Source of the DNA: Firmicutes bacterium UBA2595
Lineage (GTDB): Bacteria > Bacillota > Thermincolia > Thermincolales > UBA2595
Assembly: GCA_002339745.1 (NCBI GenBank)
Contig: DDKP01000175.1
Location: forward strand, 1,207-7,127
Direction: 5' to 3'
DNA: 5,921 nucleotides
Numbering within the stretch: the stretch's first letter is position 1; every line of letters begins with the position of its first letter. Position numbers and translations under genes: made by a program. Below are positions 1 through 5,599 of the stretch, piece after piece. The notes under the pieces were generated by a model that made no database searches, was not told the origin of the DNA, and saw only the letters and a program-made list of their open reading frames with translations.

Positions 1-2
1 TT

Positions 3-1820
3 CAATCCGTTTCCAAGACAGGAGGCCATCTTGCTCCCAACCTGGGGGTAGTAGAACTTACCCTGGCTCTGCACAGCGTTTTTAATTGTCCGGAAGATAA
101 AATTATTTGGGATGTGGGTCATCAATCATATGTACATAAAATTCTTACCGGAAGGCGTGAGTACTTTTCATCCCTGAGAAGTTACGGGGGAATTAGCGGT
201 TTTCCTAAGACGTCCGAAAGCGAATGTGATACCTTTGATACCGGTCACAGCAGCACCTCAATTTCGGCGGCTCTGGGGATGGCATTGGCCAGAGACCTGA
301 AAAAGGAACAGTATCATGTCGTGGCAGTTATTGGGGATGGAGCAATGACGGGTGGGATGGCCTTTGAAGCATTAAATCATGCCGGCCACTTGGGGACCAA
401 TCTGATAGTTGTGCTGAACGATAACGAAATGTCTATCTCGGAAAACGTCGGCGCTCTTGCCGGATACCTGAGCCGGATGAGAACCGACCCGAAGTACTAT
501 AAACATAAGGAAGAAATGGAACTGCTTCTGAAAAAGATCCCTTCTATCGGTCCTACAGTTGTGAAAGCGGTTGAAAGGATTAAAGACAGTTTCAAATACC
601 TGGTTGTGCCGGGTATGCTGTTTGAAGAGCTGGGATTCACATATCTCGGGCCTATTAACGGGCACGACATAGGTCTTACCAGGACTGTCCTGCAGAGGGC
701 TTTAAACAGTCATGGTCCGGTGATTGTCCATGTCATCACAAGGAAAGGAAAAGGATACAGGCTGGCTGAAGAGAACCCTGATAAGTTTCACGGAATCGGC
801 CCGTTTGATGTTGAAACGGGTGATACACCTGATACTATAATTCCCACGTACACTCAAGTTTTCGGCGAGAGTTTATGCGATATAGCGGCCGGCAATGACA
901 AGGTTCTGGCTATCACCGCCGCGATGCCCGCCGGTACTGGTTTGACAAGGTTCAGGGAAATGTTCCCCAACAGGTTTTTTGACGTGGGAATCGCCGAACA
1001 GCATGCGGTAACAATGGCAGCAGGACTTGCAGTCAGCGGTTTTATTCCCGTTGTTGCGGTCTACTCGACCTTCCTGCAGCGGGCTTATGACCAGATTATC
1101 CACGATGTGGCGCTGCAGGGTTTGCATATAATCTTTGCAGTGGATAGGGCCGGTATCGTTGGCGAGGACGGTGAAACTCACCATGGCTTATTTGATATCT
1201 CCTATTTCAGGCATATTCCCGGTATGGTGGTGATGGCTCCGAAAGATGAAAACGAACTGAGGCAAATGCTATACTCCGCTGTCAGTTTTACGGGGCCGGT
1301 GGCTATCAGGTATCCGCGCGGGAGCGGCGAAGGGGTCCCGATTACACGCCAGGTTGAACCGATAGCGCTTGGCAAGGCCGAAGTTCTAAAGGAGGGAACA
1401 GACATCACGATTGTTGCAGTCGGGCCCCTGGTTTATTCGGCCCTGGAGGCGGCTGCAGCATTAGAACACAGCGGTATCAGCCCAACAGTTATTAACGCCA
1501 GGTTCGTAAAACCCCTGGATGAAAAATGCCTTATTGAGAGTATCAGAAATACCGGGGCTCTTTTGACAGTGGAGGAAAACGTGCTTCAGGGCGGTTTTGG
1601 CAGCGCTGTACTGGAAATGCTGAACAACAACCAGCTAAGAGTGCCGGTTACACGGCTGGGTGTTTCAGACGAGTTTGTCGCTCATGGGGCTCCCGCCATT
1701 TTAAGGGCAAAATACGGGCTGACCAGTGAAAACATTGTTTGCGAGGTTTCCCGGATGTTAACGGGTAAGGCCAAAACAAGGGGGGCCCGCAAGACGCCTA
1801 AAATAAACGTATTGAATTAG
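3..1820 (+). CDS. dxs: 1-deoxy-D-xylulose-5-phosphate synthase, 5' end missing
   Basis: This thiamine-diphosphate enzyme condenses pyruvate with glyceraldehyde 3-phosphate to give DXP, the first step of the MEP isoprenoid pathway, in the cytoplasm. The frame is open from base 3 and begins QSVSKTGGHLAPNLGVVELT, which is internal DXS sequence, so the start lies left of the window. About 605 residues are present against a usual 620-640. Visible landmarks are the active-site His of GGHLA (27-29), GHSSTS (243-260), and the ThDP/Mg motif GDG...NDN (333-425). Further on come catalytic Glu in GIAEQHAVT (codon 996-998), YSTFLQRAYDQ, Asp and His of GEDGETHHG (codons 1167 and 1179, matching E. coli D427 and H431) and Arg of YPRG (codon 1317, matching R478). 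The transketolase C-terminal domain follows to the TAG at 1818-1820. All expected catalytic residues are intact. tlyA starts 17 bp later, so co-transcription is likely. Identification is secure. Confidence 0.97.
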   Translation, partial: QSVSKTGGHLAPNLGVVELTLALHSVFNCPEDKIIWDVGHQSYVHKILTGRREYFSSLRSYGGISGFPKTSESECDTFDTGHSSTSISAALGMALARDLKKEQYHVVAVIGDGAMTGGMAFEALNHAGHLGTNLIVVLNDNEMSISENVGALAGYLSRMRTDPKYYKHKEEMELLLKKIPSIGPTVVKAVERIKDSFKYLVVPGMLFEELGFTYLGPINGHDIGLTRTVLQRALNSHGPVIVHVITRKGKGYRLAEENPDKFHGIGPFDVETGDTPDTIIPTYTQVFGESLCDIAAGNDKVLAITAAMPAGTGLTRFREMFPNRFFDVGIAEQHAVTMAAGLAVSGFIPVVAVYSTFLQRAYDQIIHDVALQGLHIIFAVDRAGIVGEDGETHHGLFDISYFRHIPGMVVMAPKDENELRQMLYSAVSFTGPVAIRYPRGSGEGVPITRQVEPIALGKAEVLKEGTDITIVAVGPLVYSALEAAAALEHSGISPTVINARFVKPLDEKCLIESIRNTGALLTVEENVLQGGFGSAVLEMLNNNQLRVPVTRLGVSDEFVAHGAPAILRAKYGLTSENIVCEVSRMLTGKAKTRGARKTPKINVLN

Positions 1821-1837
1821 TCCAGGGGTGCTCATCT

Positions 1838-2659
1838 ATGACCGGAAAACGACGATTGGACATAATGCTGGTGGAGAATGGCCTTTTCCCTTCAAGAGAA
1901 AAGGCCAAAACAGCGATTATGGCCGGTTTGGTAAGAGTGAACGGTAGAGTTGTCGATAAACCCGGCACGGATGTTCCTGTCAGTTCACGGGTTGAAATTA
2001 CCGGCCCGGCGATCCCCTACGTGAGCCGTGGGGGTCTTAAGCTGGCTAAGGCTATTAAGGAATTCGGGATCCGACTGGCTGGGAAGACGGTAGTTGATGT
2101 AGGGGCGTCGACCGGCGGCTTCACTGATTGCGCTTTGCAGAACGGCGCTTCCACCGTGTATGCTGTGGATGTGGGTTACGGCCAATTGGACTGGAAGCTG
2201 AGGAACGACCCCAGGGTGGTAAACCTGGAACGAACCAATATAAAGTATCTTGATAAGGCTTTGCTAAAAGATATTCCTGATTTTGTTACAATAGATGTGT
2301 CATTTATTTCATTGCAAAAGGTTTTACCCAAGATAGCGGAGATACTGCTTCCCGGCGGAGAGGCAGTGGCTCTTATAAAACCGCAGTTCGAAGCCGGCAG
2401 GGGAAAGGTGGGTAAAAAAGGAGTGGTCAGGGAGCCGGCTGTGCACGCTGAAGTAATCCGCAACGTGGTTGCAGCCGCCAGGGAATCTGGTTTTGAGACT
2501 ATAGGCCTTACATATTCTCCGATAAAAGGCCCGGAGGGCAATATTGAATACCTGGTTCATCTGATGAAACTGCCTGTAAGCCGAGAAACTGAAAAACGGC
2601 TCAAAGCAGAGGATATCGACCAAGTGGTGAATGAAGCTTCGAATAACCTGGCGCGGTAA
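1838..2659 (+). CDS. tlyA: TlyA/YqxC family rRNA 2'-O-methyltransferase (S4 + FtsJ fold)
   Basis: The 273-residue protein has the size and order of the TlyA ('hemolysin A') family. An S4 RNA-binding domain (about 5-60, with SREKAKTAIMAGLVRVNG) is joined by a short linker with YVSRGGLKL to a Rossmann methyltransferase domain. The SAM-binding motif is VVDVGASTGGFTDC (85-98), with an acidic AVD at 109-111. The K-D-K-E tetrad of 2'-O-methyltransferases is complete: K68, D153 (TIDVSFISL), K181 (LIKPQFE) and E237 (GNIEYL), matching M. tuberculosis TlyA K69/D154/K182/E238 with a one-residue offset. The known role of the mycobacterial protein is 2'-O-methylation of 16S and 23S rRNA, which sensitises ribosomes to capreomycin. 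The target in this organism, and any true haemolytic activity, cannot be read from sequence. The ATG at 1838 is chosen for AGGGGTG at 1824-1830, seven bases upstream. It sits directly after dxs as in Bacillus and Clostridia. The usual downstream NAD kinase, argR and recN genes are missing here. Confidence 0.94.
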   Translation: MTGKRRLDIMLVENGLFPSREKAKTAIMAGLVRVNGRVVDKPGTDVPVSSRVEITGPAIPYVSRGGLKLAKAIKEFGIRLAGKTVVDVGASTGGFTDCALQNGASTVYAVDVGYGQLDWKLRNDPRVVNLERTNIKYLDKALLKDIPDFVTIDVSFISLQKVLPKIAEILLPGGEAVALIKPQFEAGRGKVGKKGVVREPAVHAEVIRNVVAAARESGFETIGLTYSPIKGPEGNIEYLVHLMKLPVSRETEKRLKAEDIDQVVNEASNNLAR

Positions 2660-2675
2660 GCAGGGATATTTTTTT
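2647..2675 (+). terminator. weak candidate terminator at the end of tlyA
   Basis: CCTG (2647-2650) can pair with CAGG (2661-2664), with one extra C-G pair inside a bulge. A run of seven T at 2669-2675 follows a few bases later. The stem is short, overlaps the tlyA stop codon and is separated from the T run by GATA, so it is a weak intrinsic terminator at best. It fits a change of transcription unit between tlyA and the chemoreceptor. Confidence 0.3.
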
Positions 2676-2712
2676 AGGTATTACAAAATATGTCTCTTTT
2701 TAAAGGAAAAAA

Positions 2713-2742
2713 TACTTTTTTAGCGAATTACCTGTATATAAT
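2713..2742 (+). promoter_or_regulatory. candidate housekeeping promoter of the chemoreceptor-cytochrome pair
   Basis: A perfect -10 hexamer TATAAT lies at 2737-2742, in an AT-rich stretch 65 bp upstream of the chemoreceptor start. The best -35 at 18 bp spacing is TACTTT (2713-2718), which matches TTGACA poorly. The predicted transcript would begin near 2749 and carry a leader of about 59 nt containing both CCATTGG dyads. The exact -10 and its position in the only sizeable gap before a gene change support it. The poor -35 and the AT-rich background count against it, and the promoter might need an activator. Confidence 0.4.
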
Positions 2743-2754
2743 CACCTTAAAATA

Positions 2755-2765
2755 TTCCATTGGAA
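2755..2765. promoter_or_regulatory. 11-bp dyad TTCCATTGGAA, candidate operator
   Basis: This is a perfect inverted repeat (TTCCA-T-TGGAA) about 12 bp after the TATAAT box, at or just after the expected transcription start. It shares the core CCATTGG with a second perfect dyad at 2782-2792. Position and symmetry suit a repressor half-site pair, but no regulator is known for it from this window. Confidence 0.3.
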
Positions 2766-2781
2766 AGTGCAGTTAATTGTT

Positions 2782-2792
2782 CGCCATTGGCG
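2782..2792. promoter_or_regulatory. 11-bp dyad CGCCATTGGCG, candidate operator or leader hairpin
   Basis: This is a perfect inverted repeat (CGCCA-T-TGGCG) centred 27 bp from the first CCATTGG dyad. It lies immediately before the chemoreceptor Shine-Dalgarno sequence. In RNA it could fold as a 4-bp stem with an AUU loop two bases upstream of GGGAG, so it might act on DNA or on translation initiation. Confidence 0.3.
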
Positions 2793-2794
2793 GC

Positions 2795-2799
2795 GGGAG
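2795..2799 (+). promoter_or_regulatory. ribosome binding site that fixes the chemoreceptor start
   Basis: GGGAG sits eight bases before the ATG at 2808. An alternative in-frame TTG at 2760 would add 16 residues of non-receptor-like sequence and has only AT-rich bases upstream. The Shine-Dalgarno site would then be inside the coding region, so the ATG is preferred. Confidence 0.7.
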
Positions 2800-2807
2800 T
2801 GTGGTTT

Positions 2808-4514
2808 ATGGAAGAAAGAACCAGGTTCAGAGTGAGCGATGTCAGCTTAAGGATATTTATTGGTTATCTGGGCGTAGTTGTTATGCTGGCCATAACAATG
2901 ATCATGGCTGACACAAATATGGCCCGCACCCAACAGGCAATTGAAATCAGCACGCAGAAATACGTCCCGCAGATGAACATAGCTTCCTCCATCAAGTCCA
3001 TTGTCCAGGAACAACAGATGCTAACCCGTGATTTTACAGTCGGAAACCAAAACATTAAGAAAAAATACAGGGAACTAGACCGGCTGTTCGAGGCGAGGAT
3101 CAAGGAATTTGAAGCCCTTGGTCCTGATGAGAAAACCCTGCAAAACCTGTACAGGGTTCAGAGAGACCACGACAACTTCAATCTTGTTGCCAATCATATT
3201 TTTAAATATCAAGAGGCCGGGCGGGTAAATCTGGTCAATACCTTGTGGAAGAATTATACCCTGGCAGGAGCCAAAATGATCAATGATGCCAACAAACTGG
3301 TGGAAAGCTCCAACGCGGGCGTCCAGGAAGCCCAGATTAACAGCCAAAATATCCTGGTTACTTCCCGTAAGATAATGTATTCGGCTACTGTTATTTCCTT
3401 TGCGGCATGTTTTATTTTGACCATAATAACCTCCAAAAACATCACAGCCCCCCTTATGAAAATTGTGCGGGCGTCCAAAGACATTGCCAACGGCGACCTC
3501 ACCCAGAGGATCGAGGATAATTCCATCGGCGAGTTCAGCGAACTGGCCAAGTCTTTTAATACAATGGTGGACAATCTCCAGGCAATTATAGAGAAGGTTG
3601 TTACTTCCAGCCGGCAGGTCGCCAGCGCCAGCGAGGCATTCCAGGCGCATACTCAACAGAGCGCTACTGCTTACACTGCTATTAATGATTCGATTGAAGA
3701 GGTTTCTGCCGGAGCGAAACAGCAGGCTGACGGCATTTCCGACCTGAAGGCATCTGCTGATTTGGCCATGAGTGCAATTCAAAACATCACCGAAAGCATC
3801 CAGACCATTGACCGCACCACCAGCTCGGCTGCTGAAATGGCCCAACAGAGCGGTGAATCGGTTAAGGCGGCGATTAAGCAGATGGAACAGATCGAGCAGA
3901 AAGTTGAACACCTTTCCATTGATGTCAGGTCCCTTGACGAAGATATTAAAAAGATTTCCGATATAATAGACATGATTTCAGGTTTTGCCAAGCAAACTAA
4001 CCAGTTGGCCCTGAACGCCGCCATCGAGGCGGCCAGGGCCGGAGAACAGGGTAAGGGTTTTGCCGTGGTGGCCGAGGAAGTCCGCAAATTAGCTACCGGT
4101 TCCGGCCAGTCAGTGGAAAAAATCAAGCAAATAATCGAGAAAATACAGCAAAGGTCCAAAAGTGCCGTCACTTCCATGGATGAGGGGCGCCGTGCGGTAG
4201 CAACCGGAACAGTAGTCATTAATGAAGCAGGAAAAATCCTGGTCAAGATAATCGATTCAGTAAATGCCGCATCGGAACAGACCAGGGAAGTAGCCGAAAA
4301 CACCGAGCAGATTACTGCCAGCAGTGAACATATGGTTCAGGGCATTACAGAAAACGAAAAAATATCGCAGAGGACAGTTAAGACGGCCCAGGATATGTCA
4401 GTATTAATCGCATCACAGTCCAAGAACGTGAACGAACTGTTTATTGCTTCCAGTAATCTTGCCATGATGGCACATCAACTGGAGGAAGCGGTCTCTAAGT
4501 TCAAGGTTAATTGA
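2808..4514 (+). CDS. methyl-accepting chemotaxis protein, transmembrane
   Basis: This 568-residue chemoreceptor would signal to CheA/CheW. A short cytoplasmic N-terminus leads to TM1 (about 16-34). An all-helical outer domain follows (about 35-188), the right size and composition for a four-helix-bundle ligand-binding domain, though the ligand is unknown. TM2 is about 190-208. A HAMP domain (about 208-263) contains ITAPLMKIV, the ANGDLTQRI segment and GEFSELAKSFNTM. The rest is the coiled-coil signalling domain with the diagnostic hairpin tip QTNQLALNAAIEAARAGEQG (396-415) followed by KGFAVVAEEVRKLA. The arms on either side of the tip are each about 150 residues, near 22 heptads, consistent with the 44H class. 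The ectodomain has no cysteine and no CXXCH, so it carries no covalent heme of its own. The C-terminus ends KFKVN without a CheR-tethering pentapeptide. The multiheme lipoprotein gene begins 26 bp downstream, suggesting one operon. The family call is certain, the stimulus unknown. Confidence 0.96.
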   Translation: MEERTRFRVSDVSLRIFIGYLGVVVMLAITMIMADTNMARTQQAIEISTQKYVPQMNIASSIKSIVQEQQMLTRDFTVGNQNIKKKYRELDRLFEARIKEFEALGPDEKTLQNLYRVQRDHDNFNLVANHIFKYQEAGRVNLVNTLWKNYTLAGAKMINDANKLVESSNAGVQEAQINSQNILVTSRKIMYSATVISFAACFILTIITSKNITAPLMKIVRASKDIANGDLTQRIEDNSIGEFSELAKSFNTMVDNLQAIIEKVVTSSRQVASASEAFQAHTQQSATAYTAINDSIEEVSAGAKQQADGISDLKASADLAMSAIQNITESIQTIDRTTSSAAEMAQQSGESVKAAIKQMEQIEQKVEHLSIDVRSLDEDIKKISDIIDMISGFAKQTNQLALNAAIEAARAGEQGKGFAVVAEEVRKLATGSGQSVEKIKQIIEKIQQRSKSAVTSMDEGRRAVATGTVVINEAGKILVKIIDSVNAASEQTREVAENTEQITASSEHMVQGITENEKISQRTVKTAQDMSVLIASQSKNVNELFIASSNLAMMAHQLEEAVSKFKVN

Positions 4515-4540
4515 CTTGGGACTGAACAGGAGGGAAATCC

Positions 4541-5476
4541 ATGGGTTTCAACAGGCATTTAATTCTCGGTATTGTTTTAGTGATGACGATATTTGCGATT
4601 TTGGGGTGCACGGGCAAGGCCGACCGTCCAAAGGAGCGGCAAAAAGTCACAAAAGCCCAGGTTAAGGCCTTTCAGAACCAGAAACAACAGAAAAAGGTGG
4701 ACATTTATATCCCGATTAAAGAACAGTACGCTACCAGCAGGCACAGCGAGTCCCTGAAAACTCTCCTGGGCTACCAGGGCAAAATAGAGCCCAGGTGCTA
4801 CTCTTGCATGTCTGGGGATTATTTTTTAGCTCCACCGGAAGCCAAGCCTGACCCGGCCACGATAAAATATTCCATCACGTGCGCTGTCTGTCATGAATTG
4901 ACAACCGCCGAATTTAAATTAAGACTGGACCCGCTGGAGACATGTACTGCCTGTCATCACAACGGTGGCGACATTATCCCCGGAAAAGTGGTTCGCCACC
5001 CGCAGAAAGAAATGTTTTTAGGTTATGGGGCAATCGGCGTTCCCATTACCCCCGATTCGAAGTACCGGGCTGGTTTAACCTGTATTGAATGCCATATGCC
5101 TAATGAAGCACACACCTTTGAGGGGAAAACACCCGCCGAGGCCATCAAGGAACACACCGAAAGCATATGTGTGATGTGCCATGCGGACCAGTCCGAAGAG
5201 GAGTTTGCCAAGGAAGTTGACAGAATACAGAACCAAATTAAGAAGAAATGTGAACGGTTGGAGAATGAACTTAACTTGACTCGAAGGAGAATGGACGAAC
5301 TGAACAAGAGTGGTATCGATACGTTTGTGACCCAGCAGGTCTATGATATTATTTACACAAACCTGTCCTATATTAAAGCTGATGGAAGCATGGGCATACA
5401 CAACTTTGAGTATGCCAGTAAAATCCTGGAATATACTGAAAAACGCAGTGAAGAACTGGTAAAACTTTTGAAATGA
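4541..5476 (+). CDS. lipid-anchored multiheme c-type cytochrome (4 CXXCH + 1 CXXCM)
   Basis: The protein has 311 residues. Its start is set by a near-perfect Shine-Dalgarno AGGAGGG (4528-4534), six bases before the ATG. Residues 1-22 are a lipoprotein signal peptide ending in lipobox AILGC, with C23 as the lipidated Cys, so the mature protein should be tethered on the outer membrane face. Canonical heme sites are CAVCH (114-118), CTACHH (135-140), CIECH (181-185) and CVMCH (210-214). A fifth motif, CYSCM (86-90), has Met in place of His. Other histidines that could be distal ligands are H68, H140, H153, H191, H205 and H287. A charged, probably coiled-coil segment runs from about 218 to 260, with an extra C237. 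The C-terminus has DGSMGIHNFEYA followed by a helix. Motif order (H..S, CxxC.SxDY, TCxVCH, HPQKEM, CHMPxxxHTF, DGSxGxHN) resembles small multiheme cytochromes related to the NrfA/cytochrome c552 group, but it lacks the CXXCK catalytic heme of most nitrite reductases. Electron transfer or heme-based sensing is plausible; no enzyme activity is assigned. Confidence 0.88.
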   Translation: MGFNRHLILGIVLVMTIFAILGCTGKADRPKERQKVTKAQVKAFQNQKQQKKVDIYIPIKEQYATSRHSESLKTLLGYQGKIEPRCYSCMSGDYFLAPPEAKPDPATIKYSITCAVCHELTTAEFKLRLDPLETCTACHHNGGDIIPGKVVRHPQKEMFLGYGAIGVPITPDSKYRAGLTCIECHMPNEAHTFEGKTPAEAIKEHTESICVMCHADQSEEEFAKEVDRIQNQIKKKCERLENELNLTRRRMDELNKSGIDTFVTQQVYDIIYTNLSYIKADGSMGIHNFEYASKILEYTEKRSEELVKLLK

Positions 5477-5510
5477 CAAAAAAGAGCCTCAAAATCATCC
5501 TCTTCGCAAA

Positions 5511-5566
5511 AGAGGCAGGTATATTCCTACGAGCGAATCTTCGCTCTACGGAACACACCTGCCTCT
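5511..5566 (-). terminator. long interrupted hairpin, probable terminator of the minus-strand gene
   Basis: Seventeen-base arms at 5511-5527 and 5550-5566 pair around a symmetric 3x3 internal loop (TAC at 5528-5530 and 5547-5549) and an inner 7-bp stem GAGCGAA/TTCGCTC (5531-5537, 5540-5546). On the plus strand two positions are A-C mismatches (5521/5556 and 5523/5554). On the minus strand both become G-U wobbles, giving an uninterrupted 17-bp outer stem, so the RNA that folds best is the minus-strand transcript. After the stem the minus strand reads only UUU then GCG, a short U run, so termination may be incomplete. The hairpin lies 32 bp beyond the minus-strand stop codon. Confidence 0.55.
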
Positions 5567-5567
5567 C

Positions 5568-5599
5568 AAAGGTACGGCTGACTTCAGTCCGCCCTTTTT
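5568..5599 (+). terminator. candidate rho-independent terminator of the cytochrome operon
   Basis: On the plus strand AAAGG (5568-5572) pairs with CCTTT (5593-5597) and CGGCTG (5575-5580) with CAGTCCG (5585-5591, one bulged T). The loop is ACTT and a small TA/C internal loop separates the two stems. The T run 5595-5599 forms the end of the stem and the tail. It follows the last plus-strand gene and overlaps the stop codon of the convergent gene. The interrupted stem makes it moderate rather than strong. Confidence 0.45.

Noticed and set aside
114..1820. GTG at 114 as the start of dxs
   Set aside because: Conserved DXS sequence (SKTGGHLAPNLGVVELT, including an active-site His) is in frame upstream and open to the window edge, so the gene is truncated by the window.
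2701..2730. SigD-type (motility) promoter, TAAA at 2701 with GCGAAT at 2723
   Set aside because: The spacing is 18 bp instead of about 15, and the -10 differs from GCCGATAT at several positions. It would be biologically attractive for a chemoreceptor but is not supported.
2667..2731. Imperfect direct repeat of TATTTTTTTAGG-like and TACTTTTTTAGC-like stretches before the chemoreceptor
   Set aside because: The similarity rests mostly on T runs in a low-complexity AT-rich gap.
2760..2807. TTG at 2760 as the chemoreceptor start
   Set aside because: It has no ribosome binding site, adds 16 residues atypical of a receptor N-terminus and overlaps a dyad. The ATG at 2808 has GGGAG at ideal spacing.
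3075..3911. Minus-strand open frame of 278 codons opposite the chemoreceptor
   Set aside because: It is fully antisense to a certain gene, has no recognisable domain, and looks like a shadow of the regular codon pattern of the coiled coil.
5075..5479. Minus-strand open frames opposite the cytochrome gene
   Set aside because: They are antisense to a well-supported coding region with a perfect Shine-Dalgarno site, lipobox and heme motifs. The translations show no family pattern.
5511..5566. Insertion sequence end or MITE at the intergenic palindrome
   Set aside because: No target-site duplication, transposase or second copy is visible in the window. A terminator-like hairpin explains it more simply.
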